Shown: piece by piece, positions 51,702 through 59,278 of the stretch
Numbering within the stretch: the stretch's first letter is position 1
Layout: each line of letters begins with the position of its first letter
Source: Acrocarpospora pleiomorpha
Lineage (GTDB): Bacteria; Actinomycetota; Actinomycetes; Streptosporangiales; Streptosporangiaceae
Reading direction: 5' to 3'
DNA length: 64,000 nt
Assembly (NCBI RefSeq): GCF_009687885.1
Contig: NZ_BLAF01000019.1
Location: forward strand, 62,001-126,000
The notes under the pieces: generated by a model
What the model saw: only the letters and a program-made list of their open reading frames with translations
Told to the model about the DNA's origin: nothing
The model's database searches: none
Made by a program: the position numbers and the translations under genes

Positions 51702-51841
51702 CCGGCGGCTTGACCGGCTGACCGTTGGCAACCGTGCGTCGGTTCTCCTGGACGCGGGAGCGGGCTCGCCCACGTCGGCACCAAGGAATGGGCGCCGTCG
51801 GTTCTGCCGGACGCGGGGCCGAGGGGGACTCGTCGAGTTGT

Positions 51842-51886
51842 TTTCCGGTGACGTCTTGTTTCCGGTGACTTCTGTTTTCCGGTGAC
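51842..51886. repeat. Three direct repeats of TTTCCGGTGAC
   Basis: The 11-mer occurs at 51842, 51859 and 51876, an exact 17-bp period. It lies in the gap between the YjbR and PemK-like genes (51702-51989), which otherwise holds no gene. The function is unknown. Confidence 0.7.
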
Positions 51887-51989
51887 ATCGCGCACGGTGT
51901 GGGGTGAGGCGGAGTCCAGGTGGGTGAGGCTGGGTCGATGTGGGTTCTGAGGTTGTTGTGGTGGTTGGTGTGATTCGGGTGGGTAAGGT

Positions 51990-52433
51990 TTGATTGTGCG
52001 TGATCTAGGTGAGGATCCCCGGCCGGCTCGGGGGGCGGTTCGTGAGGTTCATCGGGTGGATCGGATGGCCTCGCTGGAGTATTCGCCGGATTTGGATGGG
52101 ATGGCGGATCCGGGAGAGATCATTTGGGCGTGGGTGCCCTACGAGGAGGATCCGGGGCGGGGGAAGGATCGGCCGCTGCTGGTCGTGGGGCGGCATGGGC
52201 GGCGGTTGCTGGGGATGATGTTGTCCAGCAAGGGCGGCGGCGGGGACGAGTGGCTGGCCCTGGGCGCGGGGACGTGGGATCGCGATGCGCGGCCGTCGTT
52301 CTTGCGGCTGGATCGCATATTCGAGCTGGATGAGGCGGGTATCCGGCGCGAGGGCGCGATTCTCGATCGAGAGCGGTTCGTCAGGGTGGCCGCTGTTCTC
52401 ATGCGTACTCATGGGTGGGCGGCGGACGGATAG
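51990..52433 (+). CDS. PemK/MazF-like toxin-family protein
   Basis: This 147-aa protein contains the segment EYSPDLDGMADPGEIIWAWVPYEEDPGRGKDRPLLVVG, which matches the PemK/MazF family. That family includes ribonuclease toxins of type II toxin-antitoxin systems. A solitary subfamily of this kind is common in actinobacteria and may have lost the toxin role. No antitoxin-like gene is adjacent on either side. Start choice is uncertain: TTG 51990, GTG 51996 or ATG 52065 are all in frame, and the conserved part begins just after the last. Confidence 0.78.
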   Translation: MIVRDLGEDPRPARGAVREVHRVDRMASLEYSPDLDGMADPGEIIWAWVPYEEDPGRGKDRPLLVVGRHGRRLLGMMLSSKGGGGDEWLALGAGTWDRDARPSFLRLDRIFELDEAGIRREGAILDRERFVRVAAVLMRTHGWAADG

Positions 52434-52556
52434 GGCGTTCAGCGCATATCCGCATGTCGTTAGCCGTTTCGTGGAAGGCAAGGTCCGGCGCACGGCGCTA
52501 CCACAAGTGCGGAGTGCGGTCTGCGCCTTCAACGAAGGGCCGGGCAGGGGTGAGTT

Positions 52557-52812
52557 GGCCAGCCAAGCGGCGGGCAGAAGTCGGGCCAGCTGGCCAGTGA
52601 CCCGCAGAAGGCGAACCACCCGGTCAAATGACGCGCAGAAGATGACGTGGCCGTCAAGTGACGGGCATGGGCTCGCGCGCCTGGACCGCGAGCCCATGCA
52701 TGCGGAGCCAGCCTTTAAGTGACGCGCAGAGGGGTAAACCGGCCGTCAAATGACGGGCAAAAGGTGTGGTGGCCGTCGAGTGGCGGGCAGAGAGTGAGCT
52801 GCCGGTCAGGTG
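52557..52812. repeat. Degenerate tandem array of ~30-bp units
   Basis: At least seven imperfect copies of a unit close to GGCCGTCAAGTGACGGGCAG, each followed by AAGGTG-like sequence, fill this gap between the PemK-like and CHAP genes. Clear copies start near 52627, 52651, 52745 and 52770. The cores alternate GACGGGCA and GACGCGCA. Spacing is irregular (about 25-45 bp). No frame is conserved across units, so it is not protein-coding. Confidence 0.65.
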
Positions 52813-53513
52813 TTGGTGGGGGTGGGGCGTTTGCGGCGGTGGCGGCCGGTTGAGGTGGCGAAGCGGCGGACGTGGAGGCCGGTGGCTACTACGGAGGCGG
52901 CGAGGGCCAGGGCTAAGACGGCGGTGGCGATTGTGGCGGTGGGATCGAGGCCGCGGGTGGGGTTGGCGACGGCGGTGACGGCTTCGGGGCGAAGGTCGAC
53001 GGTGGTGGGGGATGTGGTGAGGGTTTCGCGGACTTTGCGGGGGAGGCCGTAGCCGACGACCTTGGATTCGTCGCGGACCTTGCGCTTCAGCCAGACACGG
53101 TCGACGTTTGCCTCAATTGTGTGGATTTTTCCGTTTTCGACCTTTTCGACTATTCCGACGTGGTCTATGCCTTTGATGTCGTCGCCGCCTGACCAGTCGA
53201 AGAAAACCAGGGCGCCGGGTTCGGGCTGGTCGGTCCAGGCCTGGTGTTGTTCGAACCAGCGGGCGTGGGAGGGGGTCCACGCGAACTCGCCGACGTAGTC
53301 GCTGACGCCGGCCTTGTCGGCCGCCCAGGCGATGAACATGTCGCACCAGGGGGCGTTCCGGTATTGCGGGTCTTTGGTGAGGTCCGCGTACCAGGCGCCG
53401 AACTTGGTGTGCTGGCCGGACTTCTCCCGGTAACCAAGTTCCCCGGTGACGACGGTTAACAAGTCCTGCGTGATGGTGTCGTCGTGGGAACGTTCCAGCA
53501 ACACTGCCTCCAT
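52806..53513 (-). CDS. CHAP-domain amidase/peptidase with C-terminal membrane anchor
   Basis: This 235-aa protein has a CHAP domain in residues about 20-160: catalytic Cys in APWCDMFIAWAADKAG near residue 56, His in GIDHVGIVEKV near 117, and the Glu/Asn position in HTIEANVDRV. CHAP enzymes cleave peptidoglycan cross-bridges or glutathionylspermidine. There is no N-terminal signal peptide. A single hydrophobic helix sits near the C-terminus (TATIATAVLALALAASVVATGL), followed by a very basic tail (RRKRP). The topology of a cell-wall enzyme anchored this way is puzzling. It is divergent from a DUF3152 gene. Confidence 0.8.
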   Translation of the reverse strand: MEAVLLERSHDDTITQDLLTVVTGELGYREKSGQHTKFGAWYADLTKDPQYRNAPWCDMFIAWAADKAGVSDYVGEFAWTPSHARWFEQHQAWTDQPEPGALVFFDWSGGDDIKGIDHVGIVEKVENGKIHTIEANVDRVWLKRKVRDESKVVGYGLPRKVRETLTTSPTTVDLRPEAVTAVANPTRGLDPTATIATAVLALALAASVVATGLHVRRFATSTGRHRRKRPTPTNT

Positions 53514-53693
53514 AACCGCCCGATAACAATGGACTGTAGTTCGGAAATGTCGGACTCGTGGTGGTTTTTCGAGAAAGGTAGGTAGTCAGACTGGTGAGAA
53601 AGTACGAAACGCCAGCGTGATGGCCTAATCGTGTGATCGTTTTCCCGTATGATCAGGGTCCCCGGTGTCGGTTCGTGTGGTGGGAGAGAGCTC

Positions 53694-54497
53694 GTGGATC
53701 ATCGTTTCCTGCTGGCGGCGGCGGGGATCGTTGTCATCGGGGTGGTCGGCGGCGCCCTACTGGCCCAATCGGGGCCGCCGGCGGAACCGGCGGTGCTGGC
53801 GAAGGCCGCCATCCCCACCAGGCTCACACCGGCTATCACACCCACGACGAAGCCGAAGCCGACGGCGAAACCGGTGCCGAAACCGACAGCGAAACCGACG
53901 GCGAAAGCGGCGAAGCCCGAGAAGCTGGTCGTGAACGGGCGGGTGCAGCCGGCCTGGGTGAAGGTGCCGCAACGGGGCAAAGGCCGCTACTCGGTCGCGG
54001 CCGGGAGCGAGAAGGCGCGCAAGGGGCGCGGGAAAGAGATCCGCTACCTGGTCGAAGTGGAGAAAGGCCTGCCGTTCGAGGCCCGGGAGTTCGCCGACGA
54101 GGTGCATCGCATCCTGAACGATCACCGCGGGTGGGGGCGGTTCAAGCGGGTGGCGTCGGGTCCCGTCCAGGTCAGGGTGGCGCTGTCCAGCCCGCGTACG
54201 ACCGACGCGCTGTGCCGGCCGTTGCGCACCTTCGGCGAGCTGTCCTGCTGGAACGGCAGCCGCGCGGTGATCAACGCGATTCGCTGGGCGGAGGGGACGC
54301 CGAACTACGGGCGCGATCTCGCCTCCTACCGGGAATACCTGATCAGCCACGAGGTCGGCCACGGCCTCGGACACGGGCACGTCGGCTGTCCCGGGCCGGG
54401 AAAGCCCGCGCCCGTCATGATGCAGCAGACGAAGTCACTCGCCTCATGCAAGCCCAACCCCTGGCCCTACCCCGGACGGCTAAGGTCTGAGATATGA
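53694..54497 (+). CDS. Membrane-anchored DUF3152 protein (zinc-metallopeptidase-like)
   Basis: This 267-aa protein has an N-terminal hydrophobic anchor (about residues 5-26, HRFLLAAAGIVVIGVVGGALLA). A Lys/Thr/Pro-rich linker with repeated KPTAKP units runs to about residue 80. The DUF3152 domain follows, with the conserved HEVGHGLGHGH zinc-type motif near residue 222 and a C-terminal CPGPGKPAPVMMQQTKSL segment. The family is found outside the membrane of actinobacteria and is thought to be protease-like; the substrate is unknown. The GTG at 53694 has GGGAGAG upstream. Its stop overlaps the next gene (ATGA). Confidence 0.87.
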   Translation: MDHRFLLAAAGIVVIGVVGGALLAQSGPPAEPAVLAKAAIPTRLTPAITPTTKPKPTAKPVPKPTAKPTAKAAKPEKLVVNGRVQPAWVKVPQRGKGRYSVAAGSEKARKGRGKEIRYLVEVEKGLPFEAREFADEVHRILNDHRGWGRFKRVASGPVQVRVALSSPRTTDALCRPLRTFGELSCWNGSRAVINAIRWAEGTPNYGRDLASYREYLISHEVGHGLGHGHVGCPGPGKPAPVMMQQTKSLASCKPNPWPYPGRLRSEI

Positions 54498-55582
54498 ACG
54501 TGGATCGACTACAGGTCCTCGCCTACCGCGTCGCTGCCCAGCAGCTCGACCGCCCCGATCTCCCGCCCGCCCGCCTGGCCGTACTCGACCTGGGGGTGCA
54601 GGACACGCCGTATGGTTCGGCGCGCCTGGCGGTGTCGGCGCGGACCACGGCGGATCCGGATGACGACGCGCTCACCCTGGTCTGGTCGACCCGCGGCGCG
54701 CCGCACCTGCACCGGACGGCCGACCTGCCCGCGCTGGCGGCCGCGCTCTGGCCGGTCAGCGACGCCGACGCGACGGCGCGGATCGCCACCACGCAGATCC
54801 GCGAGGGGGCCAAACTGGGGCTGACCGCGTTCCGCGCGGCGGCCAAGGCGATGCACGAGGTGGTCACCCGGCCGATGACGAAGGGCGAGGTCAGCACGGC
54901 GGTGAGCGCCCTGGTCCCGGAGGGCGTGACCTACTGGTGCCGCGGCTGCAACGCTCAGCACATCTCGGGCGCGCTGTTCCAGCAGGTGGGCCTGGCCGGT
55001 GGCGTACGGCTCGCGCCCAAAGGTTCGGCCACCACGCTGGAACCGATTCCCGGGCGGCGTGATGTGCCCGCGCACTCGGTGGCGGCCGATTCGGTCATCA
55101 CCGCCTATCTGAAGCTTCTCGGCCCCGCCACGCCCGCCGAGGCCGCCAAGTTCATGGGCACCACGCCGACCGAGGTCAAACGGATGTGGCCGAAGGACTT
55201 AGCGGAGATCCGGGTGGACGGCCGCCGCGCGTGGCTTCCCGCCGACCAGGTCGATCTGCTGCTGGACGCGATCCGCCGCCCCCGGCTCCTGCGCCTTCTG
55301 CCCCCGTCCGACCCTTACCTCCAGGCCCGTGACCGCACACTCCTCGTGCCGGACAAATCCCGTCACGCGGAGATCTGGCGCATGCTCGGCAATCCCGGGG
55401 CCGTCCTGCTGGACGGCGAGATCGCCGGGGTGTGGCGGGCCAAGACGGCGGGCAAGAACACCCTCGACGTGACCGTCACCGCGTTCGAGCCACTCCCCCA
55501 GGAACCCCTCGAAGCCGAAGCGTCGAGAATCGCCACCCTCCGCGGCGCACACAACGTCCGCATCCTGGACGCCAAAACCTAA
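54494..55582 (+). CDS. Winged-helix HTH_42 (AlkZ/YcaQ-like) protein
   Basis: This 362-aa protein of the HTH_42 (DUF1006) family includes AlkZ/YcaQ glycosylases that unhook interstrand DNA cross-links. It shows the N-terminal RLQVLAYRVAAQQLDRPDLPP region, a QAHISGAL-like NAQHISGALFQQVGLAG segment near residue 155, and the winged-helix part LLGPATPAEAAKFMGTTPTEVKRMW near 200. The C-terminal EPLPQEPLEAEASRIATL stretch also fits. The catalytic QxQ/QxD motif of AlkZ is not evident, so activity may differ. It is translationally coupled to the DUF3152 gene. Confidence 0.82.
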   Translation: MNVDRLQVLAYRVAAQQLDRPDLPPARLAVLDLGVQDTPYGSARLAVSARTTADPDDDALTLVWSTRGAPHLHRTADLPALAAALWPVSDADATARIATTQIREGAKLGLTAFRAAAKAMHEVVTRPMTKGEVSTAVSALVPEGVTYWCRGCNAQHISGALFQQVGLAGGVRLAPKGSATTLEPIPGRRDVPAHSVAADSVITAYLKLLGPATPAEAAKFMGTTPTEVKRMWPKDLAEIRVDGRRAWLPADQVDLLLDAIRRPRLLRLLPPSDPYLQARDRTLLVPDKSRHAEIWRMLGNPGAVLLDGEIAGVWRAKTAGKNTLDVTVTAFEPLPQEPLEAEASRIATLRGAHNVRILDAKT

Positions 55583-55664
55583 CGAAACATCTCTCCTTGG
55601 TCGCTCGCCGTTCTTCGGCGCCGATCACGCCCGCTTTAGTCCTCACCGTCCCGGCGCCAAGAAG

Positions 55665-55910
55665 GCCAGCCAAGTGGAGCGATGGGCAAGCTAAGCATGC
55701 GGCCGGGCCTGCCCAGAATGAGCCAGCCAATGTGGAAGCAGACGCGGTAAGCGCAAGCGCATGGCCCATCTCGCTCGGAATGAGTCAGGCGATGGCGTGG
55801 GCATCGGAAAGCTGGTCGGGAACAGGCGACGACGCGGTAAGAGCGCGGCCCAGCGCGCCCGCAAAGAGCCAGCCGATGCGGGGACAAGCGACGACGCGGC
55901 AAGTGCGTGG
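55665..55910. repeat. Four degenerate repeats beginning GCCAGCC
   Basis: Units start at 55665, 55722, 55784 and 55868 (57, 62 and 84 bp long). Each begins GCCAGCCAATG or GTCAGGCGATG, contains ACGCGGTAAG-GCGC, and ends CGGAATGA or CGCAAAGA. They fill most of the 372-bp gap between the HTH_42 and LacI genes. A reading frame stays open across them by chance, but the units differ in length and shift frame, so coding is unlikely. Confidence 0.6.
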
Positions 55911-55954
55911 AGGGTTGGCTTGGGAGGAGCTGGTCGGATTGAGGGGTGGGGTGG

Positions 55955-56980
55955 TCAGGCGGACTGGCGGATGACCAGGTCGGGTTCGAAGATCACTGAG
56001 GTTACGCGGCGGTCGGGGTCTTCGATGTGGGCTAGTAGGAGGCGGGACATTTCGGCGGACATGTCTTCGACCGGGTGGCGGACTGTGGTGAGGGGTGGGC
56101 GGCAGGCGAGGGCGGCGCTGCTGTCGTCGAAGCCGACGACGGCGAGGTCGTGGGGGACGCGGAGGCCGCGGGACTGGGCGACGAGGAGGGCGCCCTGGGC
56201 CATCAGGTCGTTGCCGGCGAAGAGGCCGTCGATGTCGGGGTGGTCGGCGAGGAGGCGTTCCATGGCCTGTTCGCCGGATTCCTGGGTGAAATTGCCTTCG
56301 ACGCTGGGGATGTAGGCGTGGCCGTGGCGGGCCATGGCCTCGCGGAAGCCGGAGAGGCGTTCCAGGCTGGCGGGGACGTCGAGCGGGCCGGAGATGGTGG
56401 CGACGCGTTCGCAGCCGCGGGCGATCAGGTGGTCGGCGGCGAGGCGGGCGCCCGCGCTGTGGGCGACGTCGACGTAGCTGATCCTGAGAGGCTGGGCGGG
56501 GCGGGCGAACAGGACGACGGGCGGGCCTGACTCGACGAGCTGGGCGGGGAGCGGATCTTCGGCGTGGGTGGAGACGAGGATGGCGCCGTCGACGTGGCCC
56601 TGGCGGAGGTAGTCGATGACCTGGGCGCGGGCGTCGGCGGCTTCGGCGAGCATGAGGACCAGGTGCACGCCCAGCGGGCGGAGGTGGCCGGAGATGCCGC
56701 TGACGACGCGGCCGAAGAAGGGGTCGGTGAAGACGCGGGCGAAGAAGTGGCCGGCGCCGGAGACGACCAGGGCGATCGAGCCGGTCTTGCCGGTGACCAG
56801 GGAGCGGGCGGCACGGTTGGGCACGTAGCCGACGGCGGCGACGGCCTGACGGACCGTTTCCTGGATTTCCGGGTCCACGTTCCGGATGCCGTTGATCACG
56901 CGGGACACGGTTGCCCGCGAGACGCCCGCGGCCCTGGCGACGTCCTCAAGAGTGGGCGAAACCAGACGATCTTCCCTCAT
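55955..56980 (-). CDS. LacI family transcriptional regulator
   Basis: This 341-aa protein has the canonical N-terminal helix-turn-helix and hinge (TLEDVARAAGVSRATVSRVINGIRNVDPE, residues about 9-37, then GYVPNRAARSLVTGKTG). A sugar-binding periplasmic-like domain follows (about 65-335, GLFAGNDLMAQGALLVAQSRGLRVPHDLAVVGFDD). It starts at the ATG at 56980. A perfect 14-bp palindrome lies 24 bp upstream and should be its own operator. No sugar operon is adjacent; the effector is unknown. Confidence 0.9.
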   Translation of the reverse strand: MREDRLVSPTLEDVARAAGVSRATVSRVINGIRNVDPEIQETVRQAVAAVGYVPNRAARSLVTGKTGSIALVVSGAGHFFARVFTDPFFGRVVSGISGHLRPLGVHLVLMLAEAADARAQVIDYLRQGHVDGAILVSTHAEDPLPAQLVESGPPVVLFARPAQPLRISYVDVAHSAGARLAADHLIARGCERVATISGPLDVPASLERLSGFREAMARHGHAYIPSVEGNFTQESGEQAMERLLADHPDIDGLFAGNDLMAQGALLVAQSRGLRVPHDLAVVGFDDSSAALACRPPLTTVRHPVEDMSAEMSRLLLAHIEDPDRRVTSVIFEPDLVIRQSA

Positions 56981-57003
56981 GTGATGAACTCTAGCGCACG
57001 GAG

Positions 57004-57017
57004 GGAGAGCGCTCTCC
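57004..57017. promoter_or_regulatory. LacI-type operator
   Basis: GGAGAGCGCTCTCC is a perfect palindrome with a central CG, the classic form of LacI/GalR binding sites in actinobacteria (GAGCGCTC core). It lies just upstream of the lacI-type gene and implies autoregulation. Confidence 0.8.
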
Positions 57018-57236
57018 AATCCCAATCCCAGCGGGGTTCTCCCACCCCCGCATCACCTACGAGCTTGAACGAGCCGCTGCCCCGGAAAGATCTGGCCGAG
57101 CGTGGTCGTTCATGTCTTCGACGAGCACGATGATGGTCGTCTGGTCTTGCAACGAGGATCGACGAGCGTGCCCCTGGGGCATGAGCTGGGCTCGATCCAG
57201 GACGATCCGGCGCGACATCGGAGGAGGACCCTGGGC

Positions 57237-57974
57237 ATGGCCTGGAGCACGCGACAGCTCGCCGACCTCGCCGGCACCACCATCAAGACGGTGCGGCACT
57301 ATCACCGAATGGGCCTGCTCGAGCTGCCCGACCGAGCGCCCAACGGGTACAAGCAGTATCAGACGACGCACTTCGTCCGGCTGCTTCAGATCAAGCGGCT
57401 GACCGAACTCGGTTTGTCGCTCGCCCAGATCCGAGCGATGGGGAGTGCCGACGAGGAGCCCGAGGAAGCCATCCGCGTGCTCGACGCCGAGCTGGCAGGC
57501 ACGATCGAGCGCCTGCAACGGATCCGCGCGGAGCTGGCGGTCATCCTCAAGCACCGGGCTCCCCTGGACACCCCGGTGCCGTTCGGCCCGGTCGCTGAAG
57601 GACTGTCGGAGCGGGACCGGGCCTTGCTGACCGTGTTCTCGGGGGTGCTTAAGGACGACGCGCTCGACGACCTCCGTCAGCTAATGGCAGAGGACACCGA
57701 GGGCGATGACGAGTTCTACTACCTCCCAGAGGACGCCGACGACGCGACGATCGGGGCCATCGCGCGCCAGCTGGCCGAGTCGATCCGGCGGAGCCAGGCC
57801 CGGTTCCCCTGGATGGCGGACCCCGGCTCCGCGGCGACGCACGGCCCGGGCCTCGCCGAGGCCGCGATCGGGTCCGCTTTCGCCGAGCTGTTCAACGCCG
57901 CCCAGCTGAAGGCACTCGCTCGCGCCCAAGCGCTGATCGAGGAGACGGAGCCGTCAGGGCGACGGGAACCGTGA
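57237..57974 (+). CDS. MerR family transcriptional regulator
   Basis: This 245-aa protein has a MerR helix-turn-helix and wing at residues 3-70 (WSTRQLADLAGTTIKTVRHYHRMGLLELPDRAPNGYKQY, FVRLLQIKRLTELGLSLAQI). A dimerisation coiled coil follows (EEAIRVLDAELAGTIERLQRIRAEL). The remaining C-terminal domain of about 130 residues, rich in acidic residues, is of unknown ligand. The ATG at 57237 has GGAGGAGG upstream. It overlaps a very small downstream frame by GTGA and precedes a convergent CPBP protease gene. Confidence 0.88.
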   Translation: MAWSTRQLADLAGTTIKTVRHYHRMGLLELPDRAPNGYKQYQTTHFVRLLQIKRLTELGLSLAQIRAMGSADEEPEEAIRVLDAELAGTIERLQRIRAELAVILKHRAPLDTPVPFGPVAEGLSERDRALLTVFSGVLKDDALDDLRQLMAEDTEGDDEFYYLPEDADDATIGAIARQLAESIRRSQARFPWMADPGSAATHGPGLAEAAIGSAFAELFNAAQLKALARAQALIEETEPSGRREP

Positions 57975-58090
57975 ACCCCTTCGAGCTCCTCCAGGCTCAC
58001 GTGGACTGCCCGTCCTTCCTCGACCCCGTCCCCGACAAGATCGCGGGACTCATGTGTGAGATCTCGACCGTGGGGAAGCTCGTCGAATAG
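57971..58090 (+). CDS. Possible small protein (39 aa) coupled to merR
   Basis: A GTG within the merR stop (GTGA) opens a 39-codon frame ending at TAG 58088-58090, one base before the end of the convergent protease gene. The product (VNPFELLQAHVDCPSFLDPVPDKI...) has no recognisable family. Overlap geometry and lack of other use of this DNA suggest that it might be translated. It could also be the decayed end of a lost gene. Confidence 0.3.
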   Translation: MNPFELLQAHVDCPSFLDPVPDKIAGLMCEISTVGKLVE

Positions 58091-58091
58091 C

Positions 58092-58796
58092 TCAGTATCC
58101 GATGCCGTGGTACAGCAAGCCCACACTGTTGTAGACGACGTGGATGACCACGGCCGGCCAGATCGAGCCGGAGAATCGGAGCACCAGCCCGGTGCCGAGC
58201 CCGACGACGAACGCGACCGGCATGACGCTGTTGACGCCGTGCGCGACGGCGAAGACCGCCGCGCTCACGATCACGCCGATCCAGGTGCCCCAGCGGAGCA
58301 GGAAGCTCGCGAACACACCGCGGAACAGGACCTCCTCGCCGAAGGGCGTCAGCACGCCGCCGAGCACGATCGTCACCACGAGGGAGAGCACGCCCGCGCG
58401 CGCAGCGTCGCGATAGCCCTCCTGGACGCTCTCCGACCCGGGGAAGAACGGGTCGAAGATCGCCGAGACCGGCCAGCTGAGCGCGAAGCACGCGAGGCCG
58501 ATGGCGATGGCCGCGAGCAGCCAACCGGGATGAACGCGCCGCATCCCGAACGGGCGGACGTCGCGGATGCGGATGAGCATGGCGACGGCGAACGCCCCGA
58601 GCGGCGCGAGGCCCGAGACGAGGAAGTTCGCCTGGCCAGGCGAGACCGGGGAGCCGGCCGGCAGCAGGTAGGCGATCGTCGCCCCGACCCCGTACAGGAT
58701 CGCGGCCGCGAGCACGGCGACGCCGAGTTCGGGCCAGCCGGGCCGGACGGGCGTGCGGCGGCTCTGGTTCATGGGGACTTCATCCACAGTACTCAT
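58092..58796 (-). CDS. CPBP-family intramembrane metalloprotease
   Basis: This 234-aa, roughly eight-helix membrane protein of the CAAX-protease/Abi family has all three catalytic motifs: EEVLFRG near residue 150, FAVAHGVNSV near 183, and HVVYNSVGLLY near the C-terminus. Bacterial members process or protect peptides such as bacteriocins, or act in signalling; the substrate is unknown. The ATG at 58796 is used; an in-frame ATG at 58772 is possible. It is convergent with the MerR unit. Confidence 0.9.
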   Translation of the reverse strand: MSTVDEVPMNQSRRTPVRPGWPELGVAVLAAAILYGVGATIAYLLPAGSPVSPGQANFLVSGLAPLGAFAVAMLIRIRDVRPFGMRRVHPGWLLAAIAIGLACFALSWPVSAIFDPFFPGSESVQEGYRDAARAGVLSLVVTIVLGGVLTPFGEEVLFRGVFASFLLRWGTWIGVIVSAAVFAVAHGVNSVMPVAFVVGLGTGLVLRFSGSIWPAVVIHVVYNSVGLLYHGIGY

Positions 58797-59278
58797 GGCA
58801 AACGAGTCTCATCCGTGCCCTAAGGGCATGGTCAAACTGACGGCCCCACCATGGAAGTGGGCTTACATCGACCGCATGGGCGTTGTTGTGCTTGGCGCCT
58901 GCTTGCGGCTGAACTCCGGCCCCAGTCTCGCGCCGGCTCCGCCCGACCCCGTCATCGCCGTGAACGCTCGAATGAAGCGGCTCACGCTGGCTCCGGCTTT
59001 AGGGCGCGCAGTGACCGTAGGGCCTGGTGGCGGCCCATGGCGGCGCGATCAGCTTTTCAAGAAGGCCGGGGTGAATGCCACGCTGACGATCGAACATCAC
59101 CTGGGAAACACGGCTGACATTTGTTGCCGCGTCGAACTGGTCCACCTTCTCAGCCGAAAGTGCACCGCACTACTATTAAGGATCTCGGCTGTACAGATCC
59201 TTACTATCGGGGCAGGAAAGTTAGCCGGGCGGGATTTCTGTGATAAGCAATCGGACGGTGCGAATTAATTCTTACTGC
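58797..59278. other. Intergenic region before the STAND gene
   Basis: About 480 bp. Open frames on both strands lack family likeness and ribosome binding sites. Its GC content falls towards the right end, consistent with promoter DNA for the STAND gene. I see no repeat, RNA or IS trace. Confidence 0.4.

Noticed and set aside
51990..52433. Full type II toxin-antitoxin pair
   Set aside because: Only the PemK-like protein is present. No small antitoxin frame with a ribosome binding site precedes or follows it.
52557..52812. CRISPR array
   Set aside because: Units are not conserved, spacers are not of constant length and no cas gene is present.
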